From the NCBI GenBank assembly GCA_030648295.1, contig JAUSID010000071.1:1-56311 (forward strand): a DNA stretch of 56,311 bases, read 5' to 3'. The notes beneath the pieces were generated by a model, which searched no databases, was not told the DNA's origin, and was given only the letters and a program-made list of their open reading frames with translations. Below are positions 9,171 through 17,628 of this stretch, one piece after another. The translations under genes were made by a program, and so were the position numbers. This stretch comes from Opitutaceae bacterium (GTDB taxonomy: Bacteria; Verrucomicrobiota; Verrucomicrobiia; Opitutales; Opitutaceae). Positions within the stretch are counted from its first letter, which is position 1; the number at the start of each line of letters is the position of its first letter.

Positions 9171-10478
9171 ATGTCAAACTACTCCAGACTCTCGCGCCGC
9201 CAGTTCCTTGGCGTCACTCGAAACGCCGCCATCGCCGCCGCCGCCGGCCCGAATATCTTTCTCAACCGCACGAAGGCCGCGACCGGCCAGAATCCCAGCG
9301 AATTCATCCGGCTCGGGTTTATCGGCGTCGGCGGACAGGGCAGCGGTAATCTCGGCCGGATGTTGAAGAACGCGGTCGCGGTCTGCGACGTGGACCAGAC
9401 GCACGCGCGCGCGGCGCAGCAGCGGGTGGAGAAAGCCAACGGCCGGCCGTGTGCCACGTTCGGCGATTACCGGCGGCTGCTCGAGGACAAATCGATTGAT
9501 GCCGTCGTGATCAGCACGCCCGATCACTGGCATGCGCTGCCGGCGATTCACGCCTGCGAGGCGGGCAAGGACGTTTATTGCGAGAAGCCGCTGACGTTGT
9601 TCATCGCCGAGGGCCAGGCGCTCGTCAAAGCGGTCCGCCGGCATAAACGCGTCCTCCAGACCGGCAGCCAGCAGCGTTCCGACGCGAAGTTTCTCCAGGC
9701 GTGCGAATACATCCGCTCCGGCCGGCTCGGGAAAATCAAATCCGTCAAAGTCGGGCTCTCGGCCGTGAACTACACGTCGCGCGCCAATCCGCCGACGGTG
9801 CCGGACAGCCAGCCGCCGCCCGAGCTCGATTACGACATGTGGCTCGGCCCCGCTCCCTGGCGGCCGTACAACAAGCACCGCGTGCATTACCTGTTTCGCT
9901 TTTTCTGGGACTACTCCGGCGGGCAGATGACGAACTGGGGGGCGCATCACCTGGACATCACGCAATGGGCGCTCGGGATGGACGGCAGCGGTCCGGTCGA
10001 GATCACGGGCACCGCCATGTACAATGCGGAGAAACTCTACGAGACGCCGCAGCAGTTCGATGCCACGTACAAGTACGCGAACGGCACGGTCGTGGAATGC
10101 AGCAGCGGCACGGGCAAGTTCAAAGGCGGCTGCACGTTCGAAGGCGAGAAGGGCACGATCTTCGTCACGCGCGGCACGATTCAATCCACGCCGGCCCAGA
10201 TCCTCGAGCAGCCGCTCGATGAAAAGTCCGTCCGGCTCTATGCGAGCACGAACCACGCGCAAAACTGGCTCGATTGCATCAAGAGCCGGAAGGATCCGAT
10301 TTGCAGCGTGGAGATCGGCCACCGCTCTTCGACGGTCTGTCATCTTGGCAACATTGCGATTCGCTCCGGCAAGAAAGTCGTCTGGGATCCAGTGAAGGAA
10401 AGAATCGTCGGCGACGGCGAACTGGCAAAATGGACCAGCCGGCCCTATCGCGGCGCCTGGAAATTGCAGGCGACCTGA
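9171..10478 (+). CDS. Tat-exported Gfo/Idh/MocA family oxidoreductase
   Basis: 435 aa. The N-terminus carries a twin-arginine signal (SRRQFLGVTRNAAIAAAAG). The Rossmann glycine motif is GFIGVGGQGSGN, followed by AVCDVD as the nucleotide-ribose strand, STPDHWHA, and the family lysine motif CEKPLTLF. The C-terminal sheet domain includes WGAHHLDITQWALGMDGSGP. Family members oxidise or epimerise sugars with a tightly held NAD(P); Tat export of the folded, cofactor-loaded enzyme is typical of Planctomycetes and Verrucomicrobia. The gene stands alone between a divergent sulfatase and a repeat-rich gap. It resembles the oxidoreductase at 22611 in overall layout but is clearly a different paralogue. 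The sugar substrate is not predictable. Confidence 0.9.
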   Translation: MSNYSRLSRRQFLGVTRNAAIAAAAGPNIFLNRTKAATGQNPSEFIRLGFIGVGGQGSGNLGRMLKNAVAVCDVDQTHARAAQQRVEKANGRPCATFGDYRRLLEDKSIDAVVISTPDHWHALPAIHACEAGKDVYCEKPLTLFIAEGQALVKAVRRHKRVLQTGSQQRSDAKFLQACEYIRSGRLGKIKSVKVGLSAVNYTSRANPPTVPDSQPPPELDYDMWLGPAPWRPYNKHRVHYLFRFFWDYSGGQMTNWGAHHLDITQWALGMDGSGPVEITGTAMYNAEKLYETPQQFDATYKYANGTVVECSSGTGKFKGGCTFEGEKGTIFVTRGTIQSTPAQILEQPLDEKSVRLYASTNHAQNWLDCIKSRKDPICSVEIGHRSSTVCHLGNIAIRSGKKVVWDPVKERIVGDGELAKWTSRPYRGAWKLQAT

Positions 10479-10493
10479 CCGCAACGCGGCAGG

Positions 10494-10783
10494 TCAACCG
10501 CGAATGGACGCGAATGGACGCGAATGAAAACAATTAACTCGGGATGATTCACTGAGTGGAGGGCAACCCCGCTTACAGTATTGCTTCTACCAATCTCCGA
10601 GAGTCTGTCTAAAAAGGCCTGTCATTCTGAGCGGAGCGAAGAATCCAATTGGATAAGCGCGGTGGGTTTTAGAGGTGCGAATGTCCAGCTGGATTCTTCG
10701 CCAAGCTCAGAATGACATAAAAAGCAAAGTTTTGGACACTCTCTGAAATTCGTGTTCATTCGCGTCTATTCGCGGTTCCTTTT
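10494..10783. repeat. Composite inverted-repeat element
   Basis: Two nested inverted repeats fill the gap before the next sulfatase. The outer arms are a family ending in AACCGCGAATGGACGCGAAT: the left arm at 10496-10527 contains a 10-nt unit repeated three times, and the right arm at about 10746-10780 is inverted. The inner pair is at 10621-10648 and 10684-10716 (GTCATTCTGAGCGGAGCGAA and its inverted partner), extending outwards as matching sequence at about 10600-10619 and 10725-10745. The inner pair recurs at 49983-50063; the outer arms recur at 20.2, 34.2 and 36.7 kb. No coding potential was seen. Confidence 0.7.
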
Positions 10784-10864
10784 CTTCAGGGATGCGGCTG
10801 GCGGGTTTCAGGCCTCGCGTTTCCACTCGGCATCGGTGGTGGCCGTGACAGCATCGCGGTTGCA

Positions 10865-12487
10865 ATGAAACCCGTGCTTTTGCTCGCTGCGCTTGCTGGC
10901 GTGCTCGGTGGCCGCGCGATGGCCGCCACGACGTCAGCGCCGTCTTCGCGTCCCAATATCGTTTACATCATGGCCGATGATGTCGGCTGGGGCGATTTCC
11001 AGTGCTACAACCGCAACGGCAAGGTGCCGACCCCGAACATCGATCGGCTTGCGCGCGAAGGCATGCGGTTCACCGACGCCCATACGGCCGCCGCGCTTTG
11101 CGCGCCGACGCGCTACACGGTGGCCACCGGCAACTATACGTGGCGCGGCCGCGCGCCGGGCGGCACCTGGGGATGGAGCCAGCCTCCACAATTTCTGCCC
11201 GGCCAGAAAACGGTTGGCCATCTGCTCCAGGCGGCGGGTTATCGCACGGGGCTTTTCGGCAAGCTCCATTTCGGCGGCGTGTTTGAGCCCAATTCCGCCG
11301 GCACCCCGGACTTCACCAAGCCGATGAAAACGGGTCCGATCGAGTGGGGCTTCAACTACTCGTGCGTGCTGCTCGGGGGACACCAGGCGCCGCCGTATTT
11401 GTTTTTCGAGAACAACCGCGTGCTCGGCGACGCGACCCGGGTGACGACGTTGGACGAGGGGCCGCTCAATGGCGGTGTCGTCCCGCGTGCGGGGCCGGGG
11501 CTGCCCGACTGGGACAGCCGCACGGTGGGCGAGACGCTGGTGGATAAGGCAATCGCGTTCATCGATCAGGACAAGGCAAAGCCGTTCTACATCCACCTTT
11601 CCACCGACGGTGTGCACAGTCCGTACACGCCGCCCGACCAGTTGCGTGGCACTCCCATCAAGGGCGTCACCAGGATCACGCCGAAGACCGACATGGTGTT
11701 CGAGGTCGACGTGGTGGTCGGAAAAATTTTCGCGGCACTCGAGACGCGAGGATTGCTGGACCGGACCCTCATCATCGTGACGAGTGACAACGGCGGGATT
11801 CCGACGGAAATCGATCGCGCCGCCGGACATGACGCCGTCGGCGGATTGCGCGGCGCCAAATCCTATATCTGGGAAGGCGGCCACCGCGTTCCGTTTGTCG
11901 CGTATTGGCGCGGACGTGTCCCCGCCGGCACCGTGCGCAACCAGCTCATCGGCACGCTCGATATCGTGCCCACGTTCGTCGATCTTGCCGGTGGAAGAAC
12001 CGAGCCGGAGCAGATGCTAGACAGCGTGAGCCTTGCGTCCGTGCTGCTTGGCCGTCGCGGCGACGACCAGCCGGTGCGGCAGACGCTGCTCATCCAGAGC
12101 AGCCCGGGTCGCGACGCGTTCACCGAGCGCGACCCGGCGACGGCGGAAGCAGCTCCGGCGCCAAAGGCGAAGAAGAAGGCGGGGAAGGCAAAGATGACCG
12201 CGTCACAACGCGAGGCGGTGAAAAACCAGGCCTGGAGTGCGGTCGCGAAAAAGGGCGTGGACTCCGGGAGCCACGGGATGGCGCACGCATTGCGCGATGG
12301 CCCGTGGAAGCTCGTGCTCGACATCGAGCACGATCAACCGGTGGCACTCTACAACTTGGCGAGCGATCTCACGGAACAGAAAAACTTGATCGCCGATCGA
12401 ACGCACGCCGATCGCGTTCAGCGGATGGCGAAGCTCTATCGCGAAATCCGCACCTCAAAACGAAGCACGGCGACGGCGAACCCGTGA
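10865..12487 (+). CDS. Cys-type sulfatase
   Basis: 540 aa from an ATG opening a signal peptide (MKPVLLLAALAGVLGGRAMA). The metal site is IMADDVGWGDF and the formylglycine motif is ALCAPTRYTVATGNY, with the modified cysteine at residue 79. GKLHFGGVFEPN, HSPYTPPDQL and TSDNGGIPTEIDRA complete the alkaline-phosphatase-like core. An insertion near residues 420-460 is rich in Ala, Lys and Glu (APAPKAKKKAGKAKM) and is probably a surface loop. The gene is preceded by the composite repeat and faces the PEP-CTERM gene tail to tail. It is not closely similar to the sulfatases at 7279 or 47878, suggesting a different position of sulfate removal. It needs FGE-type maturation. Confidence 0.9.
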   Translation: MKPVLLLAALAGVLGGRAMAATTSAPSSRPNIVYIMADDVGWGDFQCYNRNGKVPTPNIDRLAREGMRFTDAHTAAALCAPTRYTVATGNYTWRGRAPGGTWGWSQPPQFLPGQKTVGHLLQAAGYRTGLFGKLHFGGVFEPNSAGTPDFTKPMKTGPIEWGFNYSCVLLGGHQAPPYLFFENNRVLGDATRVTTLDEGPLNGGVVPRAGPGLPDWDSRTVGETLVDKAIAFIDQDKAKPFYIHLSTDGVHSPYTPPDQLRGTPIKGVTRITPKTDMVFEVDVVVGKIFAALETRGLLDRTLIIVTSDNGGIPTEIDRAAGHDAVGGLRGAKSYIWEGGHRVPFVAYWRGRVPAGTVRNQLIGTLDIVPTFVDLAGGRTEPEQMLDSVSLASVLLGRRGDDQPVRQTLLIQSSPGRDAFTERDPATAEAAPAPKAKKKAGKAKMTASQREAVKNQAWSAVAKKGVDSGSHGMAHALRDGPWKLVLDIEHDQPVALYNLASDLTEQKNLIADRTHADRVQRMAKLYREIRTSKRSTATANP

Positions 12488-12562
12488 GCGACAAGGTGCC
12501 TGGAACAGTCGTTTTTCACAAAGGAAGCATATTGCTCCCGGTGAAATGTCGCGGGCTCGCCA

Positions 12563-13306
12563 TCAAGCGCCGGCTTGCGCCGAAGAACCGCGAGGCCGTC
12601 CCCGCCGCCGCCACCAGGCGATCCCGAGGGCTGCGGCGCCGAGTGTGCAAGCGAAGGCCGCTGGTTCGGGCACCGCGGTGACGGACAGTTGCACCTGATC
12701 GAAGATCACTTGAAAGGACTCCAGGTTGGTCAGTTGAAGGACGATTGGCTGGCCCAACGCAAGCTCGGTGGTTGTATACGAGCCGGTCACAAAATTGAAA
12801 TTGCCGCGGCTGACCAAGGTAGATTGCGAGCTGAGCGGCGTGAACGTGTCCGAGAGAAGATAGCCGAGAGTAATTGCACCCGTGGCTTGGGCGCCCGACA
12901 CTTCATCGAAACGGCAACCGATATAAACGGAGTACGTGTAGAGTTGATTGGCCGCGAAAGTGGCGCTCAAAACCTGCTGCAAGCCTCCAGAACCGTTGGC
13001 ATATCCCACTTGTGAACCATCGATGGCCGCAGGTGTCGTGGCGGAGAGTACGGGAGCAAAGGTTCCGGCCGGGATCGTGGAGATGGTTCTCGTCCAATCT
13101 GTCGCTCCGTTGGTGGTGTAGTAGGGAGAAACCGTGAGCGTCGGATCCTCGAAACTGGAGTTCAAAATGGCGATCGTCGTCTGAGCCGAGAGCGGCGAAA
13201 GGAACCAGGCGGTCATTGCCAGCAAGGAGAAACGAAGCAGGCGCAACCGGACCGAGCCAGTGGCGCCGCGGATCACCGGCGGTCGCGACAGGAGATTTTC
13301 GTTCAT
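12563..13306 (-). CDS. PEP-CTERM sorting-domain protein
   Basis: 247 aa from the ATG at 13306; an in-frame upstream extension of ten residues is less likely. An N-terminal hydrophobic segment (LRLLRFSLLAMTAWFLSPLSA) acts as signal peptide. The mature region is Ser/Thr-rich and beta-like (AILNSSFEDPTLTVSPYYTT, YTYSVYIGCRFDEV), similar to carbohydrate-binding-like secreted Verrucomicrobia proteins. The C-terminus is a classic exosortase signal: VPEPAAF, a hydrophobic helix (ACTLGAAALGIAWW), then a basic tail RRRGRPRG. The protein should be processed by an exosortase encoded elsewhere and exported to the cell surface or EPS matrix. Its specific role is unknown. It lies tail to tail with the sulfatase. 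Confidence 0.8.
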   Translation of the reverse strand: MNENLLSRPPVIRGATGSVRLRLLRFSLLAMTAWFLSPLSAQTTIAILNSSFEDPTLTVSPYYTTNGATDWTRTISTIPAGTFAPVLSATTPAAIDGSQVGYANGSGGLQQVLSATFAANQLYTYSVYIGCRFDEVSGAQATGAITLGYLLSDTFTPLSSQSTLVSRGNFNFVTGSYTTTELALGQPIVLQLTNLESFQVIFDQVQLSVTAVPEPAAFACTLGAAALGIAWWRRRGRPRGSSAQAGA

Positions 13307-13496
13307 TGAGCGGACGAGCGCACACGCACCCGGCAAACCTTGAACGATATTTGAGGAAATGGTTCCCTAACGGGCGCGAGGACAACCGGGCGGTCCCGCC
13401 CGGCCGGAGCGCGCTTCTCAGGCGCAGCTTCGGAAAAAGGCCGCGCCCTCATTACGTCTTGTGAGCGTGCCGTCCGTTTGTTGAGGTTTCTCCTTC

Positions 13497-14366
13497 ATGC
13501 AGAAAACGGCACCTCGCATCGGCGTCATTGGCGGCAGCGGGCTTTATCACATCGAGGGGTTTTCGAACCAGAAGTGGGTCACGGTTAAGACGCCGTTTGG
13601 CGCTCCGTCCGACCAGTTCCTCACCGGGAGGTTAGCCGGCCGCGACGTTGTTTTCCTGCCGCGGCATGCCCGCGGGCATCGTCTCCTCCCGAGCGAGCTC
13701 AACCATCGCGCGAACATCTGGGCGATGAAAAAACTGGGCGTGGAATGGATCATCAGCGTGAGCGCGGTCGGCTCGCTCCAGGCCAGATACAAACCGTGCG
13801 ACCTGGTGCTGGTGAACCAGTTCTTTGACCGCACCAAACGGTCTGCTGAGCACACCTTCTTCGGGCGCGGTATTGTTGGCCACATCGCCCTGGCCGATCC
13901 GATTTGCGAGGAACTCCGGCAGCTGTTGCTGGCCACCGCGCGCCAATGCGGCGCGACGGCCCATGACGGCGGCACGTACGTGAACATGGAAGGCCCGGCC
14001 TTCAGCACCCGCGCCGAGTCGCTCGCCAATCACGACGCGGGCTTTGATGTGATTGGGATGACGAACCTCGGCGAGGCGAAGTGCGCGCGCGAGGCCGAGA
14101 TCGCCTACGCCACCATGGCCATGATTACCGACTACGATTGCTGGAAGACCGACGAGGCGCACGTCACGGTGGACATCGTTCTCGATTACCTGCACCGCAA
14201 TGCGGACATGGCCAAGAAGATCGTGGCCGCCACGATCGCGAAGATTCCCGCCGTCGCGAACTGGCCGTGCCATTCCGCGCTGCACAACGCGATCATGACG
14301 GACAAAAAAGTCTGGCCTGCGCGGCGCAAGCAGGAGCTGGCGCCGATTCTGCGGAAGTATCTTTAG
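13497..14366 (+). CDS. mtnP: S-methyl-5'-thioadenosine phosphorylase
   Basis: 289 aa. It cleaves 5'-methylthioadenosine with phosphate to adenine and 5-methylthioribose-1-phosphate in methionine salvage, in the cytoplasm. The phosphate-binding loop is IGVIGGSGLY at the N-terminus, with LPRHARGHRLLPSELNHRAN as the second phosphate/ribose segment. MEGPAFSTRAES (residues 164-175) and GMTNLGEAKCAREAE are family signatures. The base-specificity loop reads TDYDCW, the aspartate-containing form of adenine-preferring MTAPs rather than guanine-type PNP. Length is typical. It is the only clearly intracellular housekeeping enzyme in this part of the window. Its TAG stop lies inside a dispersed repeat (14365-14400). 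No other met-salvage genes are adjacent. Confidence 0.93.
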   Translation: MQKTAPRIGVIGGSGLYHIEGFSNQKWVTVKTPFGAPSDQFLTGRLAGRDVVFLPRHARGHRLLPSELNHRANIWAMKKLGVEWIISVSAVGSLQARYKPCDLVLVNQFFDRTKRSAEHTFFGRGIVGHIALADPICEELRQLLLATARQCGATAHDGGTYVNMEGPAFSTRAESLANHDAGFDVIGMTNLGEAKCAREAEIAYATMAMITDYDCWKTDEAHVTVDIVLDYLHRNADMAKKIVAATIAKIPAVANWPCHSALHNAIMTDKKVWPARRKQELAPILRKYL

Positions 14367-14400
14367 CCGGGAAAATTCGCACCCTGCTCTGCGGCGAAAC
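14365..14400. repeat. Dispersed repeat AGCCGGGAAAnTTCnCAC, copy 1
   Basis: It begins AGCCGGGAAAATTCGCACCC and continues to GCGGCGAAAC. Longer copies lie at 33951-34040 (forward) and 55300-55391 (reverse). The TAG stop of mtnP is formed by the first bases of this repeat. Confidence 0.6.
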
Positions 14401-14433
14401 CACACTGTGCTCGCACAGCACGATTTTGCGGAC

Positions 14434-14859
14434 TTATATCTCGATCGCAGTCGGCGCCAATTGAGGAGTTGGTGCAGTAAGCGGCTGCTTAAGGAAAGTC
14501 AGAACCACGCGGAGGGCACATTCGCCCTCCATGGTCCAAGACTGCCCGGAATGAGTGTGTGTTCGTGCTCCGCCAACTTGCTCATCGCCCTTGCCAAATT
14601 TCTTGTGGCTTGATCCTTCGAGCATGAAGCCGCGAATTTCATCTCCAACGTCCACTTTGGAATTACTCCAAAAATGCGCAACTTTCGGGTCGAAGGCTTT
14701 CTCAATTCGTCCGCCTCCTCCTTTTCTGATGCTAATGCAAAAACGAATTTTCCGCGTCTTTCCATCGATCTTTGGAAGTCCGTCCGGAAGTATTTTCCTT
14801 CCAAACGCGTAAACTCGCTCTCCCTCGATGGATTGGCTCGTCGGCACGCCGGTTGCCAT
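14434..14859 (-). CDS. Hypothetical protein, third gene of a small unknown operon
   Basis: 141 aa, unrecognised. The ATG at 14859 lies 11 nt downstream of the previous gene's stop, with a purine-rich GAGAAAAGG upstream as a plausible ribosome-binding site. There is no signal peptide or membrane helix. The middle is rich in Lys, Gly and aromatic residues (IRFCISIRKGGGGRIEKAF, FGKGDEQVGGARTHTH) and is probably beta-structured. The C-terminus is Pro/Thr-rich (LTAPTPQLAPTAIEI). Base composition is visibly less GC-rich than the surrounding metabolic genes, as for the two genes upstream, suggesting the three moved together. Function is not inferred. Confidence 0.55.
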   Translation of the reverse strand: MATGVPTSQSIEGERVYAFGRKILPDGLPKIDGKTRKIRFCISIRKGGGGRIEKAFDPKVAHFWSNSKVDVGDEIRGFMLEGSSHKKFGKGDEQVGGARTHTHSGQSWTMEGECALRVVLTFLKQPLTAPTPQLAPTAIEI

Positions 14860-14870
14860 GTGCCTTTTCT

Positions 14871-15368
14871 CTATGCCTGAATAGCCAGCTCAAGCTGATT
14901 CTCGTCGGCATTAAGGACTACTGCCAAATCTTTGGCCGTCAGCTCTTCATCCTCCATGATCGGAACTAAAGCAGATGTTGCTCGTTTGAGTTCATCTGGC
15001 GTGAAAAACTCCGGAGCCTGTGCAAATTTCTCTACAGCCGCGTTAAACTCTTCTTCGGATACTCCACCTGCGAGATAACCAATGTAGTGCTGATTATACC
15101 TATAAACTTTCCAAAGATTCTTGACTGCCTGGCGGAGGGTTTTGCGCTCTTCGCCGATTGCTGAAACGTTGCTGAAAATTTGTGAGGTTTCGCCCAACAG
15201 GTAGAATTTGGCGATTCCCTGCAGAGATTTGTCCGCGGGGGTTAACGCAACGCCAACATAGCTCACTACGTTCGAGCTGCCGCGGGAGACTAATTCGGAA
15301 AATGCCTTGTCGCCGAACGCCAGCGGCTGCGGAGTGCTCCCTTCGAATTCCTTTGGATCCGTCCTCAT
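14871..15368 (-). CDS. Hypothetical protein, second gene of a small unknown operon
   Basis: 165 aa, unrecognised. The ATG at 15368 overlaps the upstream gene's TGA by four bases (ATGA), strong evidence for translational coupling; an upstream GTG extension would run into that gene. The protein is soluble, mostly helical after residue 60 (KTLRQAVKNLWKVYRYNQHY, EEEFNAAVEKFAQAPEFFTP) and acidic at the C-terminus (IMEDEELTAKDLAVVLNADE). The last 40 residues resemble a small helical oligomerisation or interaction domain. GC content is lower than in the flanking genes. No catalytic motif was seen. It is probably a partner of the protein encoded at 15365-15739. Confidence 0.6.
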   Translation of the reverse strand: MRTDPKEFEGSTPQPLAFGDKAFSELVSRGSSNVVSYVGVALTPADKSLQGIAKFYLLGETSQIFSNVSAIGEERKTLRQAVKNLWKVYRYNQHYIGYLAGGVSEEEFNAAVEKFAQAPEFFTPDELKRATSALVPIMEDEELTAKDLAVVLNADENQLELAIQA

Positions 15369-15739
15369 GGTTTGGACTGAGTTGGTATTACCACAACTCG
15401 TTGATCGAGTTTTCTCTCGTTCATGGTCTTTGCGTGCTCCAGTAACCACGTTCCAAGAAGCTCTGCCATTCGCGCGTCGAAAAAGACCGAGGCTTGGACC
15501 TCGCGAACCATTACGATGCCGCCGTCAACGGAAGAAGTCTGTTCCTCGCGAACAATGTGTTGTTGATGGTCAATCGTAACTTTCGTCGTCGACGGATAGC
15601 CGCGTGCTTCGGTGAAAAAGTGAGCAATAAGTTGCCCCTGAAAATTCAACCCACCGTGGACACCCGATACTGGAAACGACACTTTGTTAGGCGCGTTTTG
15701 ATAGTGAACGCTTAATTTGGTTGGAGGCGAATCCGACAT
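15365..15739 (-). CDS. Hypothetical protein, first gene of a small unknown operon
   Basis: 124 aa, unrecognised; start ATG at 15739. It is a soluble, beta-rich sequence (LSVHYQNAPNKVSFPVSG, GGIVMVREVQASVFFDARMA) ending in a short helix (LLGTWLLEHAKTMNERKLD). The layout, a strand-rich body followed by a helix that starts at xxxRMAELLGTWL, recalls small DUF3467-like proteins, but the match is too weak to name. It shares an ATGA overlap with the next gene and leads the three-gene unit. No obvious promoter was found in the 250 bp upstream, which hold no other gene. Confidence 0.55.
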   Translation of the reverse strand: MSDSPPTKLSVHYQNAPNKVSFPVSGVHGGLNFQGQLIAHFFTEARGYPSTTKVTIDHQQHIVREEQTSSVDGGIVMVREVQASVFFDARMAELLGTWLLEHAKTMNERKLDQRVVVIPTQSKP

Positions 15740-15989
15740 AGCGTCTGCAAAGTGAAACGGAGAGGTTTGAATCTCAAGTCCCTTATCTGCTTTCCGACCG
15801 ACCGAAACACCCGCTGGCCATGCATTAGATTTTGCGCGGTTTCAAAACCTCGCGGGCTGCAACAGCCCGACTCCTCTGCCGGCGACCTCACGACCACTTC
15901 AGACTCTCACCCGCGAACGACGGCGGATCCGGCCGACAGGGTCAGGCCGGAATGGCGCTAGGCTAGCGTAAGTACGATCCGGATATCCT

Positions 15990-17279
15990 TCAGTCGCTTT
16001 CGATCCGATAGAGATGCGTCTTCGTTCGCAGGAACAACGCCTTTCCGGCCACCGCGGGTGACGCCATGAATCCGTCGTCGAGCTTGTTTTCCGCGAGCAC
16101 CTTGAACTGCCGGCTCGCCGCAATGACGGCGGTGTGGCCGTTCTCGTTGAAAAAATAGATCCGGCCTTCGGCGTGAATCGGAGACGCCGAGTGGTTGCCG
16201 ATTCCCGGAAGCCGTTCGCGCCAGACCAGTTTTCCGGTCATGGCCTCGAGGCACGACACGACCCCTGTGTCCTGATGCACCATGAAGAGCAGCTCGCCGA
16301 CGAGCAGCGGAGAGGGGCGGTTCGGCACGTGGGTGGTGACCTTCCACGCGACATGCGTGTCAGTGACGACACCCTCACCGCCCAGCTTCACGGCCCAGAG
16401 TTCGCCCTTCGCCAGGCCCGTGGCGGTGAAGACCATCCCGTGACCAACGACGGGCCGCACGGTGCCGGAATGATTTTTGCGTTCCTCGACGCGCCACAAC
16501 TCGCGCCCGGTGGCCGGGTCGTAGCAATAGGTCGCGTTCGAGCCGACACTGATGAGGAGCGGCTTGCCTTCGTGCATGATCACGAGGGGCGAGGAGAATG
16601 CCTTCCGGAAATCGCCGTCGCGGATCGGCTTGCCCTCGGGGGTGAGGTCCCGGAAATCGATCGAACGGTCGGTCTTCCAGACGGTGTGGCCGTCCTGTTT
16701 GTCGAGCGCGACGACGTATTGGTAATCGGCGCCGTCGAAATGCAGGATGAGCAGGTTCCGCCAGACCGTGGGCGATGAACCCGCGCCACGCCAGTGATTG
16801 CACGGCAGATCGCGTCGCTCCCACAGGGTGCGTCCGGTGTGCGTATCCAGGCATGCGGTACCAGACGAGCCGAAGGAAACGTAGACCCGGCCCTCCTCCA
16901 GCACCGGCGTCGGCGAACCGTAGCTGTTGAATTTGTCCGCGTACTGCGGCGCCGCGACCTCGAAGAGTTTCCGGTCGTGCAGAATTTTTCCCGTCGTGCG
17001 GTCGACCGCGATGGCGAACAGTTCGCGGCCATCCTCCGTCGCCGTCGTGAGCCAGATCTGGTTGCCCAGCACCACAGGTGAGGACCAGCCCTTGTCGTGG
17101 ATCGCCGTTTTCCATTTCACGCCCTCGGACTCGCTCCACTTCAAGGGCAGGCCGGTTGCGTCGGAAAGGCCCTGGCCGGTCGGCCCGCGAAACTGCGGCC
17201 AGTTCTCCTCCGCCCGGGCCGGCAGGCCGAGCAGGAGTGCGACGGGCAGCAGCAACGAGGAGATCAGGGTTTTGGGCAT
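15990..17279 (-). CDS. Exported PQQ-like (BamB-type) beta-propeller protein
   Basis: 429 aa from the ATG at 17279, which starts a signal peptide (MPKTLISSLLLPVALLLGLP). The frame is open a further 100 codons upstream, but that stretch is Arg-rich and not protein-like. The mature protein opens with NWPQFRGPTGQGLSDATGLP, the typical start of Verrucomicrobia/Planctomycetes PQQ-like propellers. It continues with repeated blades such as AVDRTTGKILHDRKL, CLDTHTGRTLWERRDL, ALDKQDGHTVWKTDRS and CYDPATGRELWRVEE. No PQQ-dehydrogenase calcium-binding or disulfide motif is evident, so enzyme activity is unlikely. It is divergent from a paralogue at 17629. The role is probably periplasmic binding or scaffolding. 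Confidence 0.82.
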   Translation of the reverse strand: MPKTLISSLLLPVALLLGLPARAEENWPQFRGPTGQGLSDATGLPLKWSESEGVKWKTAIHDKGWSSPVVLGNQIWLTTATEDGRELFAIAVDRTTGKILHDRKLFEVAAPQYADKFNSYGSPTPVLEEGRVYVSFGSSGTACLDTHTGRTLWERRDLPCNHWRGAGSSPTVWRNLLILHFDGADYQYVVALDKQDGHTVWKTDRSIDFRDLTPEGKPIRDGDFRKAFSSPLVIMHEGKPLLISVGSNATYCYDPATGRELWRVEERKNHSGTVRPVVGHGMVFTATGLAKGELWAVKLGGEGVVTDTHVAWKVTTHVPNRPSPLLVGELLFMVHQDTGVVSCLEAMTGKLVWRERLPGIGNHSASPIHAEGRIYFFNENGHTAVIAASRQFKVLAENKLDDGFMASPAVAGKALFLRTKTHLYRIESD

Positions 17280-17628
17280 GGCGGCGCGAGGGCGAACGAT
17301 AACGGCGGGGCGCGCATGTGTGCCCGCATCCACCGGAGCAAGGCAATCCGGATTTTCGGCGGGACGCACGCAGCGATGCGATCGCGTCACCGCGCGCTGC
17401 CACGGAGTCGCGCCGAGTTCCTTTTCTATTGGCACGCATCGACGCTGCTCCCAGGCATGATGCATGGGCATTTCCCGTTGGCTTTCCCTCCACTCGCTCA
17501 CGCTCGTAGCTACGAAACGGTGGCGAATCCAGCAGGTCGGTTCGATCAAGCGTATCCGGTGCTTCGTCCGGATATTCATCACGACGCGATTGCCATGATG
17601 CTACGCGACCGCACAGTCCGACGGTCGG
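17280..17628. promoter_or_regulatory. Divergent intergenic region between two PQQ-like propeller genes
   Basis: About 350 bp that must contain both promoters; no convincing promoter pair was recognised. Positions 17491-17513 carry the CACGCTCGTAGCTAC repeat also found at 9011-9032. No gene is supported. Confidence 0.35.

Noticed and set aside
10494-10530. Short direct repeats suggesting a CRISPR array
   Set aside because: Only three 10-nt units without spacers; they are part of an inverted-repeat family found elsewhere in the window.
17280-17628. A sigma-54-like TGGCAC element near 17430
   Set aside because: The matching -12 element is not at the required spacing.
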